Assembly (NCBI GenBank): GCA_964608185.1
Contig: CAZSMR010000030.1
Location: 1 to 15,680, forward strand
DNA length: 15,680 nucleotides
From: Porticoccus sp964608185
Lineage (GTDB): Bacteria > Pseudomonadota > Gammaproteobacteria > Pseudomonadales > Porticoccaceae
Direction of reading: 5' to 3'
A program made the translations under genes and the position numbers. Shown here one piece after another: positions 1 through 6,515 of the stretch; the stretch's first letter is position 1, and the number at the start of each line of letters is the position of its first letter. The notes under the pieces were generated by a model that made no database searches, was not told the origin of the DNA, and worked only from the letters and a program-made list of their open reading frames with translations.

Positions 1-395
1 ATTTCTATACGTTCTATCTGGCTGGGATCTATAAATTGAAAAGATGTACTACCTAAACTAGCAGAATTAAAACGTTGCCCATCAATTAAAAATAAGGCGT
101 GTCCTGTGTTTGAACCACGAATAAACAAACTAGGAACTGATCCTGCTCCTCCATTGCGTGCTAAATCAATACCAGGAACATGCTGAAATAAATCAAGTAG
201 ATCGGTTGGCTGGTATCTCTCAATATCTGCAGTATTTATGACTGTTGTTGAAGAGAGCACCTGAGTTATTGTTTGTGGCGTACGTGTAGCAGTAACCACG
301 ACTTCTGCGATACTTTCTTCTGTAGTTTTTGTATCAGCAGAGACTGATAGCGAAATAAAAAAGCAAAAAATAAAGCTATAAATAAAAAATTTCAT
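1..395 (-). CDS. btuB: BtuB-like TonB-dependent vitamin B12 receptor, N-terminal part
   Basis: Partial gene: the reading frame opens at ATG 395 and leaves the window at base 1, giving 131 codons. The first 20 residues are a hydrophobic signal peptide (ending SLSVSA), so the protein is exported. A TonB box follows (EVVVTATR, residues 31-38), then the start of the plug domain with VPGIDLARNGG, FIRGSN and LFLIDGQRFN, which closely resemble the corresponding BtuB segments (LPGVDITQNGG, FIRGTN, VLIDGVRLN). BtuB is the outer-membrane barrel that takes up cobalamin using TonB energy. The identification is strongly supported by the cobalamin riboswitch in its leader. The start has an AGGA Shine-Dalgarno sequence 8 bases upstream. 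The barrel lies outside the window, so substrate specificity rests on the plug and the riboswitch; another corrinoid receptor is possible. Confidence 0.9.
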   Translation of the reverse strand, partial: MKFFIYSFIFCFFISLSVSADTKTTEESIAEVVVTATRTPQTITQVLSSTTVINTADIERYQPTDLLDLFQHVPGIDLARNGGAGSVPSLFIRGSNTGHALFLIDGQRFNSASLGSTSFQFIDPSQIERIE

Positions 396-403
396 TGAAT
401 AAA

Positions 404-427
404 TCCTATTTGTTCGACCCCGAACAA
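404..427 (-). promoter_or_regulatory. btuB ribosome binding site with adjacent hairpin (candidate expression platform)
   Basis: On the minus strand a perfect 7-bp stem TTGTTCG/CGAACAA with loop GGGT (410-427) ends two bases before the AGGA Shine-Dalgarno sequence (404-407), which is 8 bases from the btuB ATG. No run of T follows the stem, so it is not an intrinsic terminator. I infer a role in translational control downstream of the riboswitch. The hairpin is seen; the function is inference. Confidence 0.45.
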
Positions 428-515
428 TATTAAGTTAGAAGATATCCACGAGAAGAAGTGTGAAGAAATGAAAATAGAATCTAGTTATTTAAGACGCCAC
501 AGCAAAACTCACGCC

Positions 516-530
516 ACCACGCCCCGTGGT
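516..530 (-). other. Hairpin just after the cobalamin aptamer
   Basis: Read on the minus strand, ACCACG-GGG-CGTGGT forms a perfect 6-bp stem with a G-rich three-base loop, 8 bases 3' of the aptamer core. In class-I cobalamin riboswitches a hairpin after the core (P13) makes a kissing-loop contact with the aptamer. Position and G-rich loop fit that role, but I could not verify the pairing partner. It is not followed by a T tract. Confidence 0.4.
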
Positions 531-538
531 TCGTTTGT

Positions 539-760
539 ATAGCTACAGGCCGGTCTCCGGACTTATGAGTAGTTTCCTAGCTAAATTACCTTCCCATACT
601 TATGTACAGTGGTTATTTAATTTAGCTCCGATTCATTAAAAAATGATCGTCTCATTTACCGTTGCGGGGGCAGTATCAGAATTAAAGTCGCTCGTATCGA
701 GCTTCAATGCACTGATTTCCCGTTTCACCCAAGTTACTGATCGTAAATTAGGCACCTATT
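539..760 (-). promoter_or_regulatory. Cobalamin (vitamin B12) riboswitch aptamer
   Basis: The minus strand carries the class-I cobalamin riboswitch consensus blocks in order: AGGTGCCT (around 751-758), the GGTGAAACGGGAA block that leads into P5, the central CCCCCGCAACGGTAA block (656-670), and the 3' block AAGTCCGGAGACCGGCC (about 548-564). The E. coli btuB leader has very similar AAGCCCGAAGACC...GGCC and GCGCAGCGGTAA segments. Short P1 pairing is possible between ATAG (756-759) and CTAT (539-542). The aptamer lies on the coding strand of the btuB-like gene and about 145 bases upstream of its start, so it should repress receptor synthesis when adenosylcobalamin is plentiful. Exact edges are approximate. 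Confidence 0.93.
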
Positions 761-778
761 GCATTAACAATCGCGGGT

Positions 779-807
779 AAATTAACGTCTTCGAGTTCTA
801 ATGTCAA
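779..807 (-). promoter_or_regulatory. Candidate sigma-70 promoter for the riboswitch-btuB transcript
   Basis: Minus strand: a perfect -35 hexamer TTGACA (802-807), a 17-base spacer and a weak -10 TAATTT (779-784). Transcription would start near 772, about a dozen bases before the aptamer begins at 760, which is where a riboswitch promoter should be. It sits in the 59-base gap between the radA stop and the aptamer. The -10 matches only partly; GTTAAT (781-786) at 15-base spacing is an alternative. Confidence 0.45.
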
Positions 808-819
808 TGAAGAATTTTG

Positions 820-2190
820 TTAGTCTAAAGCCTCAATGGCATCTGTTAGTTTGCGTACAGTAATAACCTCCATTCCTTGCAATGGTTGTTTGGGTGCGTT
901 TCCCAAAGGTACAACGGCTCTTTTGAACCCATGTTTTAATGCCTCCTTGAGACGCTCTTGGCCGTTAGGCACTGGACGGATCTCCCCAGATAAACCCACT
1001 TCACCAAATACGACGAGGTCTCGAGGAAGAGCTCGATCTCGAAAACTAGATATGACAGCTAAAATTAATGCAAGATCGGCGCTAGTTTCAGAAATTTTCA
1101 CCCCACCTACAATATTTACAAAAACGTCTTGATCTCCAACCATTACCCCGCCATGTCTATGTAATACAGCCAGAAGCATTGCTAAACGATTGTGCTCTAA
1201 TCCCACAGTAATACGTCTCGGGTTTCCAAGGTGGCTTGGATCAACTAAAGCCTGAAGTTCAACCAACAAAGGTCTGCTTCCTTCCCAAATAACAATCACC
1301 AAGCTTCCTGAAGCTACCTGATTATCTCGCTGTAAAAAAATTGCTGAAGGATTAGATACTTCTTTTAAGCCCTTGCTTGTCATAGCAAATACGCCTAATT
1401 CATTGATAGCGCCGAAACGATTTTTGTTACAACGAAGTGTTCTAAAATGACTATTATTGGTCGCCTCTAGCATCATTGAGCAATCGATCATATGCTCTAA
1501 AACTTTTGGTCCAGCAAGAGAGCCATCTTTTGTTACATGTCCAACTAGCAGCAAAATAGTACTCGTCTCTTTAGCATAACGAATCAGCATGGCTGCACTT
1601 TCTCTTACCTGTGAAACACTACCAGGCGCAGAAGAAACATCGTCTAAATGCATAACTTGAATGGAGTCCACTACTAAAATTTTTGGGCAATAATCTATAG
1701 CAGCTGTGCATATAGCCTCAACTGAGGTTTCTGCCATAATTTTTAACTTATCTGAGGGTAAGCCTAATCGATCTGCTCGCATTGCTATTTGCTGAGGAGA
1801 CTCTTCTCCTGTGACATATAGAGATTTATGTTTTTTGGCTAACTGACATAGATGCTGGAGCAATAATGTACTTTTTCCAGCTCCTGGTTCACCTCCAACT
1901 AAAATACATGAACCTGGGACTAGCCCCCCGCCTAAAACTAAATCAAATTCAGCGGTTCCTGTTACTATTCTTGGAATCTCATCAAGAGCTATTTCGGATA
2001 AAGTGCTTATCGAGCCGTTTGCTGCACCTGCAAAGCCAGCATATCTAGCAGCTGCCGAATTCTTGGAGCTAGACAATCTTAGTTCTGTGAGAGTATTCCA
2101 TGCTGAGCACTCTCCGCACTGGCCTTGCCATTTTGTAAAATCAGCACCACAGTCATTACATACATAAGTTGATATTTTCTGCTTTGCCAA
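820..2190 (-). CDS. radA: DNA repair protein RadA (Sms), RecA-like ATPase
   Basis: RadA is a cytoplasmic hexameric RecA-like ATPase that drives branch migration in homologous recombination and helps process stalled forks. From the preferred start: four-cysteine zinc finger (C11, C14, C25, C28), Walker A GGEPGAGKST (99-108), Walker B ending ILVVDS (about 171-176), the RadA signature KNRFG (256-260), and a C-terminal Lon-protease-like domain (about 275-456). The frame can be opened at ATG 2205, but TTG at 2190 gives the canonical N-terminus (MAKQK then YVCNDCG) and has a GGAG 9 bases upstream, whereas the ATG has no convincing Shine-Dalgarno; I therefore chose TTG (456 aa, normal family length). 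All key residues are intact. It is divergent from the DnaT-like gene and followed by the riboswitch on the same strand. Confidence 0.97.
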   Translation of the reverse strand: MAKQKISTYVCNDCGADFTKWQGQCGECSAWNTLTELRLSSSKNSAAARYAGFAGAANGSISTLSEIALDEIPRIVTGTAEFDLVLGGGLVPGSCILVGGEPGAGKSTLLLQHLCQLAKKHKSLYVTGEESPQQIAMRADRLGLPSDKLKIMAETSVEAICTAAIDYCPKILVVDSIQVMHLDDVSSAPGSVSQVRESAAMLIRYAKETSTILLLVGHVTKDGSLAGPKVLEHMIDCSMMLEATNNSHFRTLRCNKNRFGAINELGVFAMTSKGLKEVSNPSAIFLQRDNQVASGSLVIVIWEGSRPLLVELQALVDPSHLGNPRRITVGLEHNRLAMLLAVLHRHGGVMVGDQDVFVNIVGGVKISETSADLALILAVISSFRDRALPRDLVVFGEVGLSGEIRPVPNGQERLKEALKHGFKRAVVPLGNAPKQPLQGMEVITVRKLTDAIEALD

Positions 2191-2199
2191 TTTCCGTAT

Positions 2200-2203
2200 C
2201 TCC
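2200..2203 (-). promoter_or_regulatory. radA ribosome binding site supporting a TTG start
   Basis: GGAG on the minus strand lies 9 bases before TTG 2190. It overlaps the upstream in-frame ATG (2203-2205), so it cannot serve that ATG. Together with the family-typical N-terminus this favours the TTG start. Confidence 0.55.
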
Positions 2204-2205
2204 AT

Positions 2206-2410
2206 TAAGAATTCTTTATTCTATCATGAGAATTTATATAAAATCCTATGAGAAAAATATGTTTACGTTGCTTTTAATCACATCAAAAGAAGAATTGATA
2301 TAAGGTAATTCTAAAAAAATATTTTAAAATTACTGAAAAATTCTATAGTAATTCACTATCCTTAATTCTTTAAATAAACTTATATCAAAATTTCTGATAG
2401 AGTGTTTGGT
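2206..2410. promoter_or_regulatory. AT-rich divergent spacer between radA and the DnaT-like gene
   Basis: About 200 very AT-rich bases with no gene. Three structures are visible: a 10-bp perfect inverted repeat TTGATATAAG (2295-2304) / CTTATATCAA (2379-2388); inside it a near-perfect 12-bp stem GTAATTCTAAAA (2305-2316) / TTTTAAAATTAC (2322-2333) with one mismatch; and a 7-bp direct repeat GTAATTC (2305-2311, 2348-2354). A plus-strand promoter TTGATA-N17-AATATT (2295-2323) for the DnaT-like gene is possible but weak. Promoters for both genes must lie here. The AT richness makes chance repeats more likely, so the function of the dyads is uncertain. Confidence 0.5.
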
Positions 2411-3535
2411 ATGTCATTAATTCCAGAAAAAATGCTTTCAATATCACCCTCTCTAGCGGCCACAATTGGTTTAGAAGAAGCTGTGTTATTGCAAGCACTA
2501 GGTGAAATTTCACAGCATAGTAAAAAAGAACTTTTTGACGGCTATCACTGGGTTTCTGCCAGTCTAGAACAGCTCAATGGGGCTACTCCTTTCTGGGATT
2601 CCACTGTGCTGCAGCGTATCATCTTTAGTCTTCGCGATAAGGGTATTTTATTGATTTCTTCTTCACCGATTCTTGAAAGCTGCGAGCTTCGTTTCGCTTT
2701 TAATGAAACAGAAACCTCAAATAAATCGTCAGTTAAAAAAGAAAAGAAAGTTACCGTAGAAGATTTTTATCAAAGACCAGGGGCAAAAACTATACCTCGA
2801 TCATGGTCTCCGGAAACAGAAGTCCTTCGTCAGTTAGAGCAATATAATATTCCATCCCAATTTATTAATGATCAACTACCAGAATTTGTTATTTATTGGT
2901 CTGAACGGAATGATCCTCAGTTTAGCTGGGGATCAAAATTCATCAAACATGTACTTCGCTTGTGGCGTAATCGCCAAACAGAGGATACAAAACTAGATTT
3001 ACAGGTTCTAATGGACGCTGATTGGCGGCCTTCTGAAGATGCTATGGAAATTCTTGTGAAACAAGCAAGGGTAAATGGTAACTTTATCGAAGATGCAATA
3101 CCGGAATTTATCCTCTACTGGCTAGAGCGAGGAGATAAATCTAATATTTGGAACAGCCGCTTTGTAACTCATATTAAACGCCAATGGTCGCAATTTACTG
3201 CCGCAACTGAGCAAGACTTTAATCCAAGAGTGTTGCCTCAAAACTGGGAGCCAAGTGAAGAATTATACGAAGTTCTAGTTCTTGCCAATATCCCAAGAGA
3301 TTTTGCTCAAAGATTATCGCCAGAATTCATTCTATACTGGAGAGAAAAGGGGCAAGCTCACAATTCATGGAATACAAAATTTTTACAACAGGTAAAGCGG
3401 GAATGGTCAAGACAGAACTCACCTTCTTCACAGGTAGCAAAATATGAAAAAAAACAACGATCTGGTCGATCAAATAGTACAAGAGGTAGCAACCTCATCG
3501 ACGAGCTCAGCGATAGAAGCTGGGCAAGTAACTAG
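2411..3535 (+). CDS. Protein with three tandem DnaT-type ssDNA-binding domains
   Basis: A 374-aa protein likely to act in replication initiation or restart. Residues 1-90 form a small helical, winged-helix-like domain (SPSLAATIGLEEAVLLQ, then an HWVSASLEQL segment). After a charged linker come three copies of the DnaT C-terminal DNA-binding domain at about 128-186, 202-261 and 275-333. Each has W-x-P-[S/E] near its start, PEF-x2-YW-x-E-[R/K] in the middle and W-x2-[R/K]-F...[K/R]...W at the end; E. coli DnaT has one such domain (W-x-P...FIAYW...W). I prefer ATG 2411 to GTG 2402 because a GAG Shine-Dalgarno sits 8 bases before the ATG. The last 30 codons overlap the next gene, a lambda-P-like helicase loader, which supports a primosomal role. 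The C-terminal tail is Ser/Arg rich. No catalytic motif is seen. The domain identity is good; the cellular function is inferred. Confidence 0.85.
   Translation: MSLIPEKMLSISPSLAATIGLEEAVLLQALGEISQHSKKELFDGYHWVSASLEQLNGATPFWDSTVLQRIIFSLRDKGILLISSSPILESCELRFAFNETETSNKSSVKKEKKVTVEDFYQRPGAKTIPRSWSPETEVLRQLEQYNIPSQFINDQLPEFVIYWSERNDPQFSWGSKFIKHVLRLWRNRQTEDTKLDLQVLMDADWRPSEDAMEILVKQARVNGNFIEDAIPEFILYWLERGDKSNIWNSRFVTHIKRQWSQFTAATEQDFNPRVLPQNWEPSEELYEVLVLANIPRDFAQRLSPEFILYWREKGQAHNSWNTKFLQQVKREWSRQNSPSSQVAKYEKKQRSGRSNSTRGSNLIDELSDRSWASN
2792..3409 (+). repeat. Three tandem DnaT DNA-binding domain repeats (protein-level)
   Basis: The three domain copies span about 2792-2968, 3014-3193 and 3233-3409, a period of roughly 73-74 codons. 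They have diverged at DNA level but keep the same aromatic and acidic signature (PEFVIYWSER, PEFILYWLER, PEFILYWREK). Copies 2 and 3 are the most alike around this motif. This indicates internal duplication of one domain, not a recent DNA repeat. Confidence 0.8.
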
Positions 3536-4106
3536 CCACTCGCCTGAGCTAATAGACACTATAAACCAAGTGTTCGCCTTATTTAGGGTGAACTATCACA
3601 ATCAATTTTATAGTGCCTACGCTGATTCAGATTTACTAAATCAAGCAAAACGTTTATGGCTAGACTCACTGTCCTACTTTACAGAAAAACAAATACTTCA
3701 AGGGGCAAAAAAAATTATAAGAACTTCAGAGTATCTGCCGACGCTAAATCGTATGCTCGAATGTTGCGAAATTTCTGATGAAGATGGAAGTTTACCAAGC
3801 CCAGAGAAAGCCTATATGGAGGCGTGTACTGCAGGATCTCCTAAGTCTGATTTCAGATGGTCACATTTAGCGGTTTATTATGCTGGGGAAGAAACTGGAT
3901 GGTATCGGCTTAGAAACGAGACTAGGATTAGTAGTTATCCAGTATTTTTGGATAACTATCGACGCATTTGCCGAGAAATATACAAAGGTAGGCGCCTAGA
4001 AAACCCCAGCCCTTCAATAAAAAAGGGCGACCCTAAATCAGAGCTCAGTAATGCAGAGCTAAAAATGAAATTAAAATTATTAAAAAAAGAGCTTGGTTTT
4101 AGTTGA
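3444..4106 (+). CDS. Phage lambda P-like replication protein (putative DnaB helicase loader)
   Basis: A 220-aa protein that I relate to lambda replication protein P, which binds DnaB helicase and delivers it to the origin. Matching features in the same order: INQVF (40-44) against INGVF; KRLWLDSLSYFTEKQILQGA (69-88) against RRQWVLAF...TTMEQVNAGM; YLPTLNRMLECCE (97-109) against FLPSPGQFVAWCRE; LPSPEKAYMEAC (117-128) against LPNVSELVDMVYEYC; F-x-WSHLAVYYA (137-147) against YPWKSNAHYWLV; and the final LSNAELKMKLKLLKKELG against LNRAQALAKIAEIKAKFG. The ATG at 3444 has AGG 9 bases upstream and overlaps the DnaT-like gene by 92 bases in another frame, so the pair is co-transcribed. About 40 residues before the conserved region are variable and Ser/Thr rich. 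The similarity is judged by eye; the loader role is inference. Confidence 0.75.
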   Translation: MKKNNDLVDQIVQEVATSSTSSAIEAGQVTSHSPELIDTINQVFALFRVNYHNQFYSAYADSDLLNQAKRLWLDSLSYFTEKQILQGAKKIIRTSEYLPTLNRMLECCEISDEDGSLPSPEKAYMEACTAGSPKSDFRWSHLAVYYAGEETGWYRLRNETRISSYPVFLDNYRRICREIYKGRRLENPSPSIKKGDPKSELSNAELKMKLKLLKKELGFS

Positions 4107-4160
4107 AAATATTTTGCCAGTAGACGATTTTTTTATGCAAAACTATAGTGGCTTGATGCA

Positions 4161-6416
4161 TCAACCTATATCCTTTACTTCAGCCTTGTCGACTTTTTGA
4201 AAGCCCCTTGGTAATTTATTACCTCTTCTACCTCGCTCTCCTCGATAATGTTCTAAATCAGATAATTTTAGACCTAAATATCGCTTTCCAGAATAAATAA
4301 GCAGTTGCTGATCCTGACCAATAACGGCGACGGCGACCATAAATTCGTCTCTTGATTGAAGTCTAGAGGAGGGTATACCAATTAATTTATTTCCTTTTCC
4401 TCGGGCAAGCTGGGGTAACTCTGTGAGAGGAAAAACTAACATACGGCCCTCGTTGCTGACCACAACCACTAAATTTTTATTAATATCAGATATGGGTACT
4501 GGCGAAAGCACTTTACCTCCTTTAGGAACTGAAATTGTTGATTTTCCTGAACGATTTTTCGTTTGCAGGTTATCAAGTTGAGCTATGAAGCCATAACCCG
4601 CATCTGTTGCTAAAAGTACATGCTGATTACCATCGCCCATAATTAAACCATTAAACGTTACGCCAGAAGACGCGTTTAATCTACCTGTTACTGGTTCGCC
4701 ATGTCCACGTGCCGATGGAAGCGAATGAGCAGAAATAGTGTATGTTCTACCTTCAGAATCTAATAAAATTACGTTTTGATTACTTCGGCCTCTAGCCTGA
4801 CACAGAAAGCGGTCACCTTCTTTATAATTCAGTGAAAAGGGGTCAAGGTCATGTCCTTTTGCAGACCTAATCCAGCCTTTTTCTGACAAAACAACACTCA
4901 CTGACTCCGAAACTACCAAGTCAGACACACTAAATGCTTTAGCTTCTTGTCTTGCTACTAGTGGGGATCTTCTGCTATCGCCAAATTCTTTAACTACTTC
5001 TAGTAACTCTTTTTTCACTAAACTTTTTAAACGCTGGGTAGAATCAAGTATCTTCTCAAGCCTATCTTGCTCTTTAGCAAGTTCTTCCTGTTCCGCTCTA
5101 ATTTTAAATTCTTCTAATCTTGCCAGCTGCCTTAATTTAGTATCTAAAACATATTCAGCTTGAGTGTCGCTCAAACTGAACTTTTTCATCAATACCGATT
5201 TAGGCTTATCCTCACTTCTAACTATTTTTATAACTTCGTCTATATTGAGAAAAGCTATCAGTAAACCATCCAAAAGGTGTAGTCGTTTTTCTACTTTTTC
5301 TAAACGGTAGGCTACTCGTCTTTTAACAGTGTTTAACCTAAATTTTATCCACTCTGATAAAATATTTTTTAATGGTTTTACCTCTGGGCGACCATTAATT
5401 CCAATCATATTCATGTTTATTCTATAACTTTTCTCCAGGTCAGTTGTAACAAACAAATGGTTCATTAATATCTCGAGGTCTACACGATTTGATTTTGGAA
5501 CAATGATCAGTCGAGTTGGATTCTCGTGATCAGACTCATCTCTTAGGTCAGCTACCATAGGTAGTTTTTTTGCATTCATCTGAGATGCGATCTGTTCCAA
5601 TATCTTTGCACCAGAAGACTGATGGGGTAAAGCTGTCAAAACAATGTCTCCATCCTCTTTATGCCATATTGCCCTCATTTTTAAACTACCACGACCCGTT
5701 TCATAAATGCGTAAAATATCCTCTTGAGGCGTTATAATCTCAGCATCTGTAGGATAATCAGGGCCCTTAACATACTCGTACAAATCTTCTAATGTGGCTT
5801 TAGGATTATCAAGTAAATGAATGCAGGCGCTTATTATTTCTTTTAAGTTATGAGGCGGGATATCGGTCGCCATTCCTACGGCAATCCCTGTAGTTCCATT
5901 TAATAATACATGAGGAGCTCTTGCGGGCATTATTGTTGGCTCTTCTAATGTGCCATCAAAATTTGCCTTCCAGTCAGCTGTTCCAGGGCCCAATTCACTA
6001 AGTAAAATATCTGCAAATCTAGCTAATTTTGATTCGGTATATCGCATTGCTGCAAAAGACTTAGGATCATCAGGTGCACCCCAGTTACCTTGACCATCAA
6101 CTAGTGGATAGCGATAAGAAAACGATTGCGCCATCAAGACCATCGCCTCGTATGCTGCGCTATCACCATGAGGATGAAATTTACCAATTACATCACCAAC
6201 TGTCCGAGCTGACTTTTTATACTTTGCTGTAGACTTAAGTCCAAGTTCACTCATTGCATATATAATTCTTCTTTGAACCGGCTTGAGTCCGTCACCAATA
6301 TTAGGCAAAGCGCGATCGAGAATTACGTACATAGAGTAATCTAAATATGCTTTTTCCGCGTAATCCTGGAGGGGAATTTGCTCTGGAACGTCATTAATTA
6401 ATACTGTATCTGTCAT
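4161..6416 (-). CDS. parC: DNA topoisomerase IV subunit A (ParC)
   Basis: The DNA breakage-reunion subunit of topoisomerase IV, which decatenates daughter chromosomes with ParE. The 751-aa sequence follows E. coli ParC end to end: winged-helix/tower core, catalytic tyrosine Y126 in AAMRYTES, and a C-terminal beta-pinwheel from about residue 490 with repeats such as KGWIRSAKGHDLD and GERGRRG. It is ParC and not GyrA because the motifs HPHGDSAAYEAMVLMAQ, SYRINMNMIG and GYGFIAQLDNL are of ParC type and the GyrA box is absent. The quinolone-target positions equivalent to E. coli S80 and E84 are unchanged (S86, E90). It lies 99 bases after parE on the same strand, whereas in E. coli the two genes are apart. 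There is no clear Shine-Dalgarno before ATG 6416. Its end is convergent with the lambda-P-like gene, 54 bases away. Confidence 0.98.
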   Translation of the reverse strand: MTDTVLINDVPEQIPLQDYAEKAYLDYSMYVILDRALPNIGDGLKPVQRRIIYAMSELGLKSTAKYKKSARTVGDVIGKFHPHGDSAAYEAMVLMAQSFSYRYPLVDGQGNWGAPDDPKSFAAMRYTESKLARFADILLSELGPGTADWKANFDGTLEEPTIMPARAPHVLLNGTTGIAVGMATDIPPHNLKEIISACIHLLDNPKATLEDLYEYVKGPDYPTDAEIITPQEDILRIYETGRGSLKMRAIWHKEDGDIVLTALPHQSSGAKILEQIASQMNAKKLPMVADLRDESDHENPTRLIIVPKSNRVDLEILMNHLFVTTDLEKSYRINMNMIGINGRPEVKPLKNILSEWIKFRLNTVKRRVAYRLEKVEKRLHLLDGLLIAFLNIDEVIKIVRSEDKPKSVLMKKFSLSDTQAEYVLDTKLRQLARLEEFKIRAEQEELAKEQDRLEKILDSTQRLKSLVKKELLEVVKEFGDSRRSPLVARQEAKAFSVSDLVVSESVSVVLSEKGWIRSAKGHDLDPFSLNYKEGDRFLCQARGRSNQNVILLDSEGRTYTISAHSLPSARGHGEPVTGRLNASSGVTFNGLIMGDGNQHVLLATDAGYGFIAQLDNLQTKNRSGKSTISVPKGGKVLSPVPISDINKNLVVVVSNEGRMLVFPLTELPQLARGKGNKLIGIPSSRLQSRDEFMVAVAVIGQDQQLLIYSGKRYLGLKLSDLEHYRGERGRRGNKLPRGFQKVDKAEVKDIG

Positions 6417-6427
6417 ATTTTTTTACT

Positions 6428-6455
6428 TTAACTCTTCTGTAAAAGATTAACTCTT
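6428..6455 (-). repeat. Direct repeat upstream of parC
   Basis: In the parE-parC gap the 9-mer AAGAGTTAA (minus strand) occurs twice, at 6428-6436 and 6447-6455, a 19-base period, about two helical turns. Extension by one flanking base pair on the A side is also shared after one mismatch. It could be a protein-binding site controlling parC separately from parE, or chance in an AT-rich gap. Confidence 0.35.
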
Positions 6456-6515
6456 GTAGTAATAATCATTTGAAACGAAGATTTTTTTAATTTTATCGCT
6501 TAAAGCTACAACTAA

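Noticed and set aside
516..530. Intrinsic terminator after the riboswitch
   Set aside because: The stem is good, but no run of T follows, only a short TTTT some 13 bases downstream.
836..1132. 98-codon open frame on the plus strand
   Set aside because: Entirely antisense to the conserved Lon-like domain of radA, with no recognisable domain.
2411..4106. Interpretation of the DnaT-like/lambda-P-like pair as part of a prophage in this window
   Set aside because: No integrase, attachment site, repressor, terminase or structural gene is present, and both sides are housekeeping genes. A remnant of an ancient phage remains possible.
4153..4164. Palindrome TTGATGCATCAA between the lambda-P-like gene and parC, considered as a terminator
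   Set aside because: Too short and weak as a stem, with no T tract on either strand; it also overlaps the parC stop codon.
4161..6416. ParC gene considered as GyrA
   Set aside because: It lacks the GyrA box, is shorter than GyrA, follows ParC sequence throughout and is next to parE.
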